DNA of 64,000 bases from Brachybacterium alimentarium (GTDB lineage Bacteria > Actinomycetota > Actinomycetes > Actinomycetales > Dermabacteraceae): positions 22,185-86,184 of the forward strand of contig NZ_NRGS01000022.1 of NCBI RefSeq assembly GCF_002332425.1. Reading direction: 5' to 3'. The notes beneath the pieces were generated by a model. That model was not told the origin of the DNA. It worked only from the letters and a program-made list of their open reading frames with translations, and searched no databases. Every line of letters begins with the position of its first letter. The stretch's first letter is position 1. A program made the position numbers and the translations under genes. Below are positions 1-8,218 of the stretch, piece by piece.

Positions 1-722
1 CCTCTCTGGCCCCGGCGGGCAACAGTCTGAACACGCAGTGGCTGCCGCTGGACCCCGACTTCTCCGGCTACTCCCGCGCGATCGCCGATCAGGGCCAGAA
101 CCTGGTCACCTCGGTGATCGTCGCCGTCGGCGCCTGCCTGCTGTCGATCGTGATCGCGGCACCCTGCGCCTACGCGCTCGCCCAGTTCAGGATCAAGGGG
201 ACCGCCGCGCTCCTCTTCCTGGTCCTGATCAGCCAGATGATCCCGGGCATCGTGATCGCCAACGCGCTGTACACGGTGTACACCCCGCTGGGCCTGATCA
301 ACTCGATCCCGGGGCTGATCCTGGCTGATGCCTCGCAGGGGATCCCCTTCGCGATCCTCATCATGCGCGCCTATCTCGAGACCTTCCCGACCTCGATCGT
401 CGAGGCGGCCCGGGTCGACGGCTGCGGGCATGTGCGGGCCTTCTGGTCGATCGTGCTCCCGGTCTCGAAGAACTCGCTGATCACCGCCGGGATCTTCTCG
501 TTCCTCTTCGCGTGGAGCGACTTCCTCATGGCGCTGACCCTCACCACCGGCGAGACCATCCGACCGGTGACGCTGGGCCTGTACACCTACATCGGCACCA
601 ACGACACCGACTGGAGCGCCGTGATGTCCACGGCCGTGCTCTCCTCCCTGCCCGCGGTGATCCTCATGATCGTCGCCCAGAAGTACGTCGCCGCCGGAGC
701 CACCGGCGGAGCCGTCAAGTGA
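1..722 (+). CDS. Sugar ABC transporter permease (MalG type), 5' end outside window
   Basis: Inner-membrane permease of a carbohydrate ABC importer. About 239 residues are visible in the frame that starts at base 3, and the N-terminus lies before the window. Hydrophobic segments alternate with loops, and the cytoplasmic EAA-type loop that docks on the ATPase is clear ([20 protein letters not shown], near base 405-465). The ending, with a last helix followed by a short polar tail, is typical of MalG-like subunits. It sits 35 bases before the ThuA gene and is probably the last transport gene of an operon that continues with ThuA, a dehydrogenase and a LacI regulator. The substrate cannot be read from the permease. 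Family assignment is confident. Confidence 0.93.
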   Translation, partial: SLAPAGNSLNTQWLPLDPDFSGYSRAIADQGQNLVTSVIVAVGACLLSIVIAAPCAYALAQFRIKGTAALLFLVLISQMIPGIVIANALYTVYTPLGLINSIPGLILADASQGIPFAILIMRAYLETFPTSIVEAARVDGCGHVRAFWSIVLPVSKNSLITAGIFSFLFAWSDFLMALTLTTGETIRPVTLGLYTYIGTNDTDWSAVMSTAVLSSLPAVILMIVAQKYVAAGATGGAVK

Positions 723-757
723 CCTCCTCCCTCTCACACGACGAAAGGCCTGATCCC

Positions 758-1564
758 ATGACCTCCAGCACGACCCCTGCGCCCCTGCGCGTCACCGTAT
801 GGGGCGAGAACCGCCACGAACAGCGCGACCAGCGCGTGCGAGACCTCTACCCCGAGGGCATGCACGCCGCGATCCGCGACGGCATCGTCGAGAACCTCGG
901 CGACGGCGTCGCCACCCGCTTCGCCCTGCTGGATGATCCCGAGCACGGCCTCAGCGAGGAGGTCCTCGCCCGGACGGACGTGCTGACCTGGTGGGGCCAC
1001 ATGGCGCATGACGAGGTCTCCGACGAGGTCGCCGAACGGGTCCAGAAGCACGTCCTCGCGGGCATGGGCCTGGTGGTGCTCCACTCCGGGCACTGGTCCA
1101 AGCCGTTCACCCGCCTGATGGGCACCACCTGCACCCTGCGCTGGCGCAACGAGGCCGATCGAGAGCTGGTGTGGACCGTGAACCCCAGCCACCCGATCGC
1201 CGAGGGCGTTCCCCATCCGATCGTCATCCCCGAGCAGGAGATGTACGGCGAGCACTTCGACATCCCGGTGCCCGATGAGCTCGTGTTCGTCTCCTCCTTC
1301 AGCGGGGGAGAGGTGTTCCGCTCCGGCTGCACCTTCCGCCGCGGCAAGGGCAAGATCTTCTACTTCAGCCCCGGGGACCAGGACTACCCCGTCTACCAGC
1401 ACCAGGACGTGCGCCGCGTGATCGCCAACGGCGTGGACTGGGCGCGGCCCGCCGCCGGCGACCGCGAGGTGCCGTTCCTGGACCGCTACGAGACCGACTG
1501 GTTCCTCACCGGAGCGAGCGGCCAGGGCGTGGGCGACGCCGAGGCGGCGGGGAAGCAGGCATGA
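758..1564 (+). CDS. ThuA domain protein (trehalose-utilisation family)
   Basis: A 268-residue protein of the ThuA family, which has a glutamine-amidotransferase-like fold. Visible marks are the N-terminal strand with WGENRHE, the [12 protein letters not shown] segment and [14 protein letters not shown]. ThuA proteins accompany Gfo/Idh/MocA dehydrogenases in catabolism of disaccharides and glycosides through 3-keto sugars; the biochemical role here is inferred. The chosen ATG follows AAAGG by about 10 bases. An in-frame upstream extension into the permease gene exists, but it runs through the permease in another frame and is rejected. The stop overlaps the next start (ATGA), so translation is coupled to the dehydrogenase. 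Confidence 0.85.
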   Translation: MTSSTTPAPLRVTVWGENRHEQRDQRVRDLYPEGMHAAIRDGIVENLGDGVATRFALLDDPEHGLSEEVLARTDVLTWWGHMAHDEVSDEVAERVQKHVLAGMGLVVLHSGHWSKPFTRLMGTTCTLRWRNEADRELVWTVNPSHPIAEGVPHPIVIPEQEMYGEHFDIPVPDELVFVSSFSGGEVFRSGCTFRRGKGKIFYFSPGDQDYPVYQHQDVRRVIANGVDWARPAAGDREVPFLDRYETDWFLTGASGQGVGDAEAAGKQA

Positions 1565-2742
1565 GCGCTGCCAGCGAACCCACGGCAGTGCCCGCAGCGG
1601 CCGCAGTACCCGCCGTGCCCGCCCCCGGGGAGGGCGCGCTGGTCCCGGTGGTCGTCGTCGGCGCGGGAGGCATGGGGAAGGCGTGGATCTCCACCGTCCT
1701 CAGGAGCGACACCGCCCGCCTGGTCGGGGTGGTCGACGTGATCGACGGCGCCGCGGCGAAAGCGGTCGCCGAGGTGGTCCCTACGACGGAGCAGGCCGGC
1801 ATCGCCACCGGCACGGACACGCTCGACGTCGCGCAGAGGGCGCAGGCCGAAGCGGTCATCGACGTCACGATCCCCGCCGCGCACCATCCGGTGACCGCCG
1901 ATGCCCTCCACGCCGGGCTGCCCGTGCTCGGGGAGAAGCCCTGCGCGGCGACCCTCGCCGAGGCGGTCTCGCTGGCCGGGCACGCCGAGGCCACGGGGAA
2001 GCTGTTCACGGTCTCGCAGTCCCGACGCCACAATCCCCACCTCCACGAGGCGCGACGCCTGGCCGATTCCCTCGGCAGCGCGGGCATCGTGAACACCCGC
2101 TTCTCCAAGGCACCTCGCTTCGGCGGGTTCCGCGAGGAGATGGCGCACCCCCTGATCATCGACATGGCGATCCACGCCTTCGATGCCGGACGGGTGCTGA
2201 TCGACGGCACGCCGGTCTCGGTCACCGCCACCTCCTACAACCCGTCCTGGAGCTGGTACGCCGGGGACGCCGCGGCGACCGTCGTCATCACGTACGACAG
2301 CGGCGCCGTGCACACGTTCTCGGGCTCCTGGTGCTCTCCCGGAGTTGAGACCAGCTGGAACGGCGAGTGGACCCTCAGCTGCGGCGGCGGCTCCGTGGCC
2401 TGGGACGGCGAGACGCCGCCGACGGCGTGTCCCGCGGACGGCGAGCAGATCGTCGGCCGTGCCCCCGCGGCGGACGCCCGCTGGGAGCTCGACGCCTCTC
2501 TGGCCGAGTTCTGCGCCGCGCTGCGGGGAGGCCCGACTCCCGCCTCCGAGGTGCACGGCAACGTGTGGACCCAGGCGATCGTCGAGGCGGCGGTGCGCTC
2601 CGTGGACAGCGGGCAGCGCGTGCAGCTGGCCGATCTGCTGGACGAAGCCCTCGAGGGGGCCCGGGCACTCGATTCCGTTGACGGGCGCAGCCGGGCGCTG
2701 CAGGCGTGGAAGACTGGACGTGCGGGTCTGAGCATCGGGTGA
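1561..2742 (+). CDS. Gfo/Idh/MocA family oxidoreductase
   Basis: A 393-residue NAD(P)-dependent sugar dehydrogenase. The N-terminal Rossmann fold carries [13 protein letters not shown] near residues 23-36. The family's EKP motif is present in [13 protein letters not shown], and the substrate-side helix has [16 protein letters not shown], whose His is in the usual catalytic position. A low-complexity Ala/Pro stretch precedes the Rossmann fold. It begins inside the ThuA stop codon (ATGA overlap). With ThuA and the sugar permease upstream it probably oxidises or reduces a sugar hydroxyl in a 3-keto-glycoside or polyol route. The exact substrate is unknown. Confidence 0.9.
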   Translation: MSAASEPTAVPAAAAVPAVPAPGEGALVPVVVVGAGGMGKAWISTVLRSDTARLVGVVDVIDGAAAKAVAEVVPTTEQAGIATGTDTLDVAQRAQAEAVIDVTIPAAHHPVTADALHAGLPVLGEKPCAATLAEAVSLAGHAEATGKLFTVSQSRRHNPHLHEARRLADSLGSAGIVNTRFSKAPRFGGFREEMAHPLIIDMAIHAFDAGRVLIDGTPVSVTATSYNPSWSWYAGDAAATVVITYDSGAVHTFSGSWCSPGVETSWNGEWTLSCGGGSVAWDGETPPTACPADGEQIVGRAPAADARWELDASLAEFCAALRGGPTPASEVHGNVWTQAIVEAAVRSVDSGQRVQLADLLDEALEGARALDSVDGRSRALQAWKTGRAGLSIG

Positions 2743-2762
2743 CCAGGGGAGAGGTGGGAGTC

Positions 2763-3749
2763 GTGACGGGGAGGAAGAAGCCGCCGACGAGCCAGGACGT
2801 GGCGCGGCTGGCGGGTGTCTCGCAGTCCACCGTGAGCTACGTGCTCACGGGCTCCCGCCCCATCTCCGACGGCACCCGTGCTCGCGTCGAGGACGCCATC
2901 GACAAGCTCGGCTATCACCCCAACTCCGGAGCCCGCACCCTGCGCTCCCAGCGCAGTGGAGTGATCGGGCTGATGGTTCCCGAGGCGGAGGCCGACGACG
3001 GCGTGCTGATGGTCTTCATCGGCGAGATCGCCCGCGAGGCCCGACGGCACGGCTACGACATCCTGCTGGTCACGGCTCAGGAGGGCGCCGGAGGCATCCG
3101 CCGAGTGGTGCGCACCGGCGTGTGCGAGGCACTGATCCTCATGGAGCTGGGCAGGTTCGATGAACGGGTGGGCCCGGTGCTCGACTCGGGCCTTCCCTTC
3201 GTCACCCTCGGCAAACCGGAGGAGTTCCCGCAGGGCTCCGTCGTGGACCTCGACTTCGAGATGCTCGGACGGATGATCGTCGAGCGCGCGATCGAGGAGC
3301 GGTGCGATCGCCTGCTGCTGTTCGGGGCGCCGAGCCGTAAGCGCGAGCGCAATGACGTCTCCCGGTTCCTCGACGGGATCGAGGACGCCGCGGGCGAGGA
3401 GGAGCTCGAGGTGGTCCTCGACACGGGCCCCCTCGCCGAGGTGCCCGACCGGGCGCTGCGCCTCACCGCACCGAACGAGCGCACCGCCCTGTTCGGGATC
3501 AACGGAGTGCGGCAGGTGCTGTTCGCGATGGCCGCGACCGGTGCACTGGTGGACGACACCCGCCTGTTCATCGCGCTGAGCGGGGAGGATCTCGTGGACG
3601 TCAGCCCGCTGCTCGCCTCGGTCCCGCAGGTCGATCCGCGCCGGGTCGAGATCAGCGAGCTCGCGGTCCGCGAGCTGGTGCGGCTGCTGCAGGTCGACGG
3701 TGCGGGACCGAGGATCACGCTGGTCGAGCCACGCTGGGTGGAGGGCTGA
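2763..3749 (+). CDS. LacI family transcriptional regulator
   Basis: A 328-residue repressor. The DNA-binding helix-turn-helix is at the N-terminus (SQDVARLAGVSQSTVSYVLTG, then the hinge-helix region), followed by a periplasmic-binding-protein-like effector domain. The start is set at GTG 2763 because AGGGGAGAGG lies 8 bases upstream; GTG 2754 is possible, and an ATG at 2706 would overlap the dehydrogenase. It is transcribed in line with the sugar importer, ThuA and dehydrogenase genes and most likely controls them. Its operator would lie upstream of the window. The core is somewhat shorter than usual for LacI proteins. Confidence 0.88.
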   Translation: MTGRKKPPTSQDVARLAGVSQSTVSYVLTGSRPISDGTRARVEDAIDKLGYHPNSGARTLRSQRSGVIGLMVPEAEADDGVLMVFIGEIAREARRHGYDILLVTAQEGAGGIRRVVRTGVCEALILMELGRFDERVGPVLDSGLPFVTLGKPEEFPQGSVVDLDFEMLGRMIVERAIEERCDRLLLFGAPSRKRERNDVSRFLDGIEDAAGEEELEVVLDTGPLAEVPDRALRLTAPNERTALFGINGVRQVLFAMAATGALVDDTRLFIALSGEDLVDVSPLLASVPQVDPRRVEISELAVRELVRLLQVDGAGPRITLVEPRWVEG

Positions 3750-3836
3750 CCTGTCGTGCGAGCCCCTCCGCTGCACGACCGGGACGACACCCCGATCGGC
3801 GCCCCGCAGGGTGACCGGAGGCACGCACGGCTCGCC

Positions 3837-3870
3837 TCAACCGCGCTTTGGGGACGCATAAGATGTGCGT
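3837..3870 (+). promoter_or_regulatory. Probable leaderless promoter of the CMD-domain gene
   Basis: TAAGAT at 3859-3864 matches the actinobacterial -10 pattern TANNNT, and the A of ATG 3871 is exactly the 7th base after it, where transcription would be expected to start. No Shine-Dalgarno sequence precedes the ATG. The hexamer CTCAAC at 3837-3842, 16 bases upstream, is a weak -35. The mRNA would then begin at the start codon. A GTG at 3865 is in frame but lies inside the promoter spacing. Confidence 0.6.
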
Positions 3871-5082
3871 ATGTCAGAAGAGCTCAGCGACTCCGATGCC
3901 CACCAGATCCTCGCCGCGGTCCTCACGGACTCCCCTGAAGCGTGCGATCTGCTCACGGTGCTGCGTCCGGAGGTCCTGACCCACACCCGCGAGGCCTATG
4001 ACGCGCTCTATCGCACCGAGCAGCAGCTGCCCGCGCCGGTGCTGCACGCCCTCGCCGCAGTGACGGCCGATTGGCAGGGCAGCGCACCTCTCGCCCAATG
4101 GCATCGCTCGCACGGGGCCGACCCGCAGCTCACTGCCGCGGACCCGATCACCTCTGCTCTCCACGGTCTGGACGCCGACGCGCTGAACGCGCTGCGCGCT
4201 CACGTCGACCTGCTGTCGACCTCCCCGGCGCTCGCCACCGGCGAGGAGCAGGAACGACTCCGCGCCGCCGGCATCGAGGCCCCCGTCGCCGTGCTGATCA
4301 GCCAGCTGGTCTCCTTCGAGAGCTACCTCCAGCGGCTCGTCGCCGGCCTCGCCGCGCTGGCTGGACAGGCAGCATCCACCGCCGATGCCCCTGCGCGCGC
4401 CCCGCGCACCCGGGGTCGCGTGGCCGAGCACGGGGGCCGCACCGTCACCGGCCGGGCACGTCCCACCCGCTTCACCCGCGACATCCTGCAATGGGAGCCG
4501 TGGATCGCCGTCCCCACCGAGGAGGAGCTCACGGAGATCCAGCGCAGCTCCTTCGCCTCCAAGGCCTCGACGAACAGCGTCTACTTCCGGATGCTGTCGC
4601 TGACCCCCGGCATCACCACGGCGCGCAGCGCCCTGGACAACGCGATCTTCCTGCCACGGGACGGTGCACCCAAGGCGGAGCGCGAGCTGGCCGCCGCCGT
4701 GGCCAGCAAGGTCAACGACTGCATCTATTGCGCCTCCGTGCATGCGCGGAAGTCCGCCGGATTCTCCAAGCGCCCCGAGGACGTCGACGCCCTGCTCGCC
4801 GTCGTCCTCGAGCGCGACGGCGACTGGATCGCCGCGGACCTCTCCCCGCTCAGCGCCGGGCTGGAGGAGCGCTGGGCCGCCGTGGTGACCGTGGCCGCCG
4901 AGCTCTCCCGCCCTCGCCCCACGCTGAGCACGGAGGCCGTGCAGCGTCTGCGCGCCCTGGAGATCACCGACACCGAGATCGCCGACCTCCTCACCGCGGC
5001 CGCCTTCTTCGCCTGGGCGAACCGCCTCATGCTCAGCCTCGGTGAGCCCTCGCTGCCCGACGCCGAGCAGGCCGCCGCCTGA
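3871..5082 (+). CDS. Two-domain CMD / alkylhydroperoxidase-like protein
   Basis: A 403-residue protein that looks like two carboxymuconolactone-decarboxylase/AhpD-type modules in one chain. The N-terminal half (about 1-165) resembles the Avi_7170-type CMD domain. An Ala/Arg-rich linker follows, and the C-terminal half (about 195-395) carries the AhpD-like redox motif C284-IYC287-ASVH291. In AhpD proteins this CxxC-xxx-His site reduces peroxides or works as a thiol relay. In other bacteria the two modules are, from memory of the families, separate neighbours of an ABC importer, so this looks like a fused form. It heads an operon with an iron-chelate-type importer and a flavoprotein. The true substrate of the family is unknown. 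Confidence 0.75.
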   Translation: MSEELSDSDAHQILAAVLTDSPEACDLLTVLRPEVLTHTREAYDALYRTEQQLPAPVLHALAAVTADWQGSAPLAQWHRSHGADPQLTAADPITSALHGLDADALNALRAHVDLLSTSPALATGEEQERLRAAGIEAPVAVLISQLVSFESYLQRLVAGLAALAGQAASTADAPARAPRTRGRVAEHGGRTVTGRARPTRFTRDILQWEPWIAVPTEEELTEIQRSSFASKASTNSVYFRMLSLTPGITTARSALDNAIFLPRDGAPKAERELAAAVASKVNDCIYCASVHARKSAGFSKRPEDVDALLAVVLERDGDWIAADLSPLSAGLEERWAAVVTVAAELSRPRPTLSTEAVQRLRALEITDTEIADLLTAAAFFAWANRLMLSLGEPSLPDAEQAAA

Positions 5083-5136
5083 CCCGGCGCCGCCCGACCA
5101 GCCATCCCCGCCCCGCCCGCACGACCTCGAGGAACC

Positions 5137-6207
5137 ATGAACACACCACTACGCCGTCGCACCGTGCTCGGCGCCGCCGTCGCCAGCCTGCCCGTCCTGG
5201 CCCTCGCAGCCTGCGGCGAGGTCACCGTGGAGGGCAGCGAGAAGGACGCGTCCGCGCAGCTCTCGATCACCGATGACCAGGGGCGCGAGGTCGTCCTTGC
5301 CGGCGCCGTGCAGCGCGCCGTCGTGGTGAACAGCTACACCAACGAGTTCGTGCGCGCCATCGGCGCGGGGGACAGGGTGGTGGGGGTGGATCGGGCCTCC
5401 CTGGACCGCCTGCCCTACCTCGCCCTCGAGGACGACCAGGTGATCGCCGAGGGTCTGGACCAGCTGAACTACGAAGCGATCGCGAAGCTCGAGCCCGACG
5501 TGGTGATCCTCCCGCGCAACGCCGTCTGGCAGGAGGCCGAGGAGCAGCTGGAGCCCTTCGGCATCCCCCTGGTCGTCGCGACCGCCTGGGACACCGAGGT
5601 CACCGATGACACGATCAGCCTGCTGGGGCAGGTCTTCGGAGCCGAGGCCGCCGCGACCGAGGTGCTCGACTTCCGCGCCGAGATCTCCGACGTGCTCGAG
5701 GAACGCCTCGAGGGCGTCGACCCCGTGCCGGTCTACTTCGAGACCGTCGAGCCGTATCTGACCACCCTGCCCGGCTCCGGGTTCCACGCCATGATCGAAG
5801 CCGGAGGCGGTGCCAACATCTTCGACGACGCCTCCGGAGGCGATGCCCAGGAGGAGCTCACCGTCGATCCCAGCGAGGTCGTGCTGCGCGATCCGCAGTT
5901 CGTGATCCACGAGTTCGAGCCCTCCGCAGAACCGGTCGACCGCTTCGGGGACATCCGTGACGACCTCGCCGCACGTCCCGGCTGGTCCGGGATGACCGCC
6001 CTGGCCGCGGGCGACGTCGCGATCGCCAACGGCTGGGCCACCAGTGCGCTGGGCAAGTCGATCGGCGCGCTCTACCTGGCCAGCTGGCTGCACCCCGACG
6101 AGCTCGACGGGGTGGACCCCGGCGCGTACCTCACCCGCTGGGTCACCGAGTTCCAGGACACCGAGCTCTCCGCGCCCGCCGACTACGTGCAGGGGCCCCA
6201 GGCATGA
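5137..6207 (+). CDS. Iron-siderophore-type ABC transporter substrate-binding lipoprotein
   Basis: A 356-residue lipoprotein of the FecB/FepB class. The N-terminus has a basic start, a hydrophobic stretch and a lipobox (LALAAC, Cys about residue 26). An RRR just before the hydrophobic part could allow Tat export. The mature part has the two-lobe organisation with a long linking helix expected of metal-chelate binders. ATG 5137 follows GAGGAA by a few bases. It lies 54 bases after the CMD gene and overlaps the permease by ATGA. No IdeR/DmdR-type iron box is evident upstream, so iron regulation is not supported, and a substrate other than a ferric siderophore remains possible. Confidence 0.88.
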   Translation: MNTPLRRRTVLGAAVASLPVLALAACGEVTVEGSEKDASAQLSITDDQGREVVLAGAVQRAVVVNSYTNEFVRAIGAGDRVVGVDRASLDRLPYLALEDDQVIAEGLDQLNYEAIAKLEPDVVILPRNAVWQEAEEQLEPFGIPLVVATAWDTEVTDDTISLLGQVFGAEAAATEVLDFRAEISDVLEERLEGVDPVPVYFETVEPYLTTLPGSGFHAMIEAGGGANIFDDASGGDAQEELTVDPSEVVLRDPQFVIHEFEPSAEPVDRFGDIRDDLAARPGWSGMTALAAGDVAIANGWATSALGKSIGALYLASWLHPDELDGVDPGAYLTRWVTEFQDTELSAPADYVQGPQA

Positions 6208-7292
6208 CCACCACCCTGCAGCGGCGCCGCGCCGAATCCGCTCCCGCGCCGGCCCCGGTCCGCCGGCACGAGCTGCGCACGTCGATCATCCTCGTAGCCG
6301 GGCTGGTCGTCTCCGTGCTCGCCCTCCTCGTCTCGGTCACCATCGGCACCGCCGGAGTGGGTCTCGGCGACGTGGTCCATTCGATCCGGGTGAGCATCAT
6401 CGGCGGCACCATCAGCGCTGATTTCGCCTCCTCCTATGCCGTGATCACCCAGCTGCGCCTGCCGCGGGTGCTGCTCGCGTTCGCGGCCGGGGCCGCGCTG
6501 TCCGTCTCCGGCGTGCTCATGCAGGGCCTGCTGCGCAACCCGCTGGTCAGCCCCTTCACCCTCGGCGTCTCCCCAGCGGCCGCCTTCGGCGCCGCGCTCG
6601 TGATCACCGTCGCCGGCACCAACCAGCTGCCGGCCTGGGCGACCATCGCCGGTGCCATGGTGATGGCGCTGGCCGTCTCCGCCCTCGTGCTCGGCATCGC
6701 CACCGCCCGCCGCATGGCCGTCGCGACGCTGCTGCTGCTCGGCATCGCGATGACCCAGATCTTCGAGGCGCTCACCTCGGCGCTCCAGTTCACCGCGAAC
6801 GAGAACACCCTGCAGGCGATCATCCGCTGGACCTTCGGCTCGGTGAACGACGCCGCCTGGCGCGACGTGCTCATCGTCGGGATCGTCACCGCGGTCGCGC
6901 TGCCCGTGACCCTCTGGTTCTCCAAGGACCTCAATGCGATCGCCTTCGCAGGGGACGACGCCGCCCGCAGCTTCGGCGTGAACGTCGGCCCCGTGCGGGT
7001 GGGCCTGATCGCCCTGTCCGTCGCCCTCGCCGCCATCGTGGTCAGCTTCTGCGGCATCATCGGCTTCGTGGGTCTCGTCGGCCCGCACATCGCCCGCCTC
7101 GCGATCGGGGCCGATCACCGACACCTGCTGCCCTTCGCAGCGCTGTCCGGCGGTCTGCTCCTGCTGGTCGCCGACGCCGTGGGCCGCACGGTCATCGCCC
7201 CGGCCGTGGTGCCCGTCGGCATCGTGGTCGCCTTCATCGGCGGCCCCGTGTTCATCTACCTCATCCTCACGCGAAGGAACACCCTGAAGTGA
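6204..7292 (+). CDS. FecCD-type ABC transporter permease
   Basis: A 362-residue permease of the BtuC/FecCD family with about ten membrane helices. Family features are LRLPRVLLAFAAGAALSVSGVLMQGLLRNPL near residues 87-118, GVSPAAAFGAAL, and the cytoplasmic coupling segment GFVGLVGPHIAR near residues 286-300. It is coupled by overlaps to the binding protein upstream and the ATPase downstream. A single permease gene implies a homodimeric channel. Confidence 0.93.
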   Translation: MTTTLQRRRAESAPAPAPVRRHELRTSIILVAGLVVSVLALLVSVTIGTAGVGLGDVVHSIRVSIIGGTISADFASSYAVITQLRLPRVLLAFAAGAALSVSGVLMQGLLRNPLVSPFTLGVSPAAAFGAALVITVAGTNQLPAWATIAGAMVMALAVSALVLGIATARRMAVATLLLLGIAMTQIFEALTSALQFTANENTLQAIIRWTFGSVNDAAWRDVLIVGIVTAVALPVTLWFSKDLNAIAFAGDDAARSFGVNVGPVRVGLIALSVALAAIVVSFCGIIGFVGLVGPHIARLAIGADHRHLLPFAALSGGLLLLVADAVGRTVIAPAVVPVGIVVAFIGGPVFIYLILTRRNTLK

Positions 7293-8218
7293 GCCTCACC
7301 GTCGACCACCTGTCCTTCTCCTACGGCACGCGGAAGATCCTCGATGACCTCTCCTTCGAGGTCGCCCCCGGTGCTTTCTGCGCCCTGCTGGGCCCCAACG
7401 GGTCGGGCAAGTCCACCCTGGTCAAGGCCATCGCCGGCGTGCACCGAGCCCGTTCCGGCCGGGTGGCGGTCGAGGGGCGCGAGACCGCTGGGATGGGGCG
7501 GCGCGAGCTGGCCAAAGTGGTCGGCTACGTGCCGCAGGCCGGGGACGCTCCCTTCGACCTCAGCGTGCGCGAGGCCGTCATGCTGGGGCGCACCCCGCAC
7601 TTCGGCCTCGCCCCGCGGGCGGAGGATCGCGCGAGGGTCGAGGAGTCGATCGTCCGCATGGGGCTGGAGGAGCTGGCCGAGCGCAGCATGTCCGAGCTCT
7701 CGGGCGGCCAGGCCCAGCGAGCGCTGATCGCCCGGGCACTCGCGCAGGACACCCGCGTGCTGCTGCTGGACGAGCCCACCAGCGCCCTGGACCTGCGCTA
7801 CCAGATCGAGACCCTGCAGCTGGTCCGCCAGATCACCCGCGAGGAGGGCATCAGCGCGCTGATCGCCATCCACGACCTCAACCACGCCGCCCGGTACTGC
7901 GACCAGGTGATCGTGCTGCACGACGGTCGGATCACGGCGGACGGCGCTCCCGCCGAGGCCCTCAGCGCCCCGGTGCTGCGCACCGTCTACGAGGTGGACG
8001 TCGAGGTCGCCGTGGGCGAGGAGGGCGTCGAGGTGCGGCCTCGGGTGGACGCCGAGGGCTTCACGCGCACCGGCTCCCGTCTCGACGAGCTCGAGGCCGA
8101 CGGCACCGTGCGCGCCGGGCGGATCGTGGGCGCGGGGCAGACCGTGCACTCAGGGCAGACCGCGCGGTCCGTGCGCACGGAGCAGCCTGCGGCGACGTCC
8201 ACGGCGGCCGCTCGATGA
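7289..8218 (+). CDS. FecE-type ABC transporter ATP-binding protein
   Basis: A 309-residue ATPase. Walker A is GPNGSGKST (about residues 34-42), the Q-loop is GYVPQAGD, the signature is LSGGQAQRA, Walker B is LLLDEP and the switch His is in IAIHDLNH. The start is a GTG overlapping the permease stop. The last 60 residues beyond the ATPase core are low-complexity, with repeated GQT and Ala/Thr-rich sequence, and are probably disordered. It energises the importer encoded by the two genes before it. Confidence 0.94.
   Translation: MSLTVDHLSFSYGTRKILDDLSFEVAPGAFCALLGPNGSGKSTLVKAIAGVHRARSGRVAVEGRETAGMGRRELAKVVGYVPQAGDAPFDLSVREAVMLGRTPHFGLAPRAEDRARVEESIVRMGLEELAERSMSELSGGQAQRALIARALAQDTRVLLLDEPTSALDLRYQIETLQLVRQITREEGISALIAIHDLNHAARYCDQVIVLHDGRITADGAPAEALSAPVLRTVYEVDVEVAVGEEGVEVRPRVDAEGFTRTGSRLDELEADGTVRAGRIVGAGQTVHSGQTARSVRTEQPAATSTAAAR

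Noticed and set aside
5083..5136. IdeR/DmdR iron box before the iron-chelate-type binding protein.
   Set aside because: No sequence resembling the TTAGGTTAGGCTAACCTAA-type consensus was found there or before 3871.
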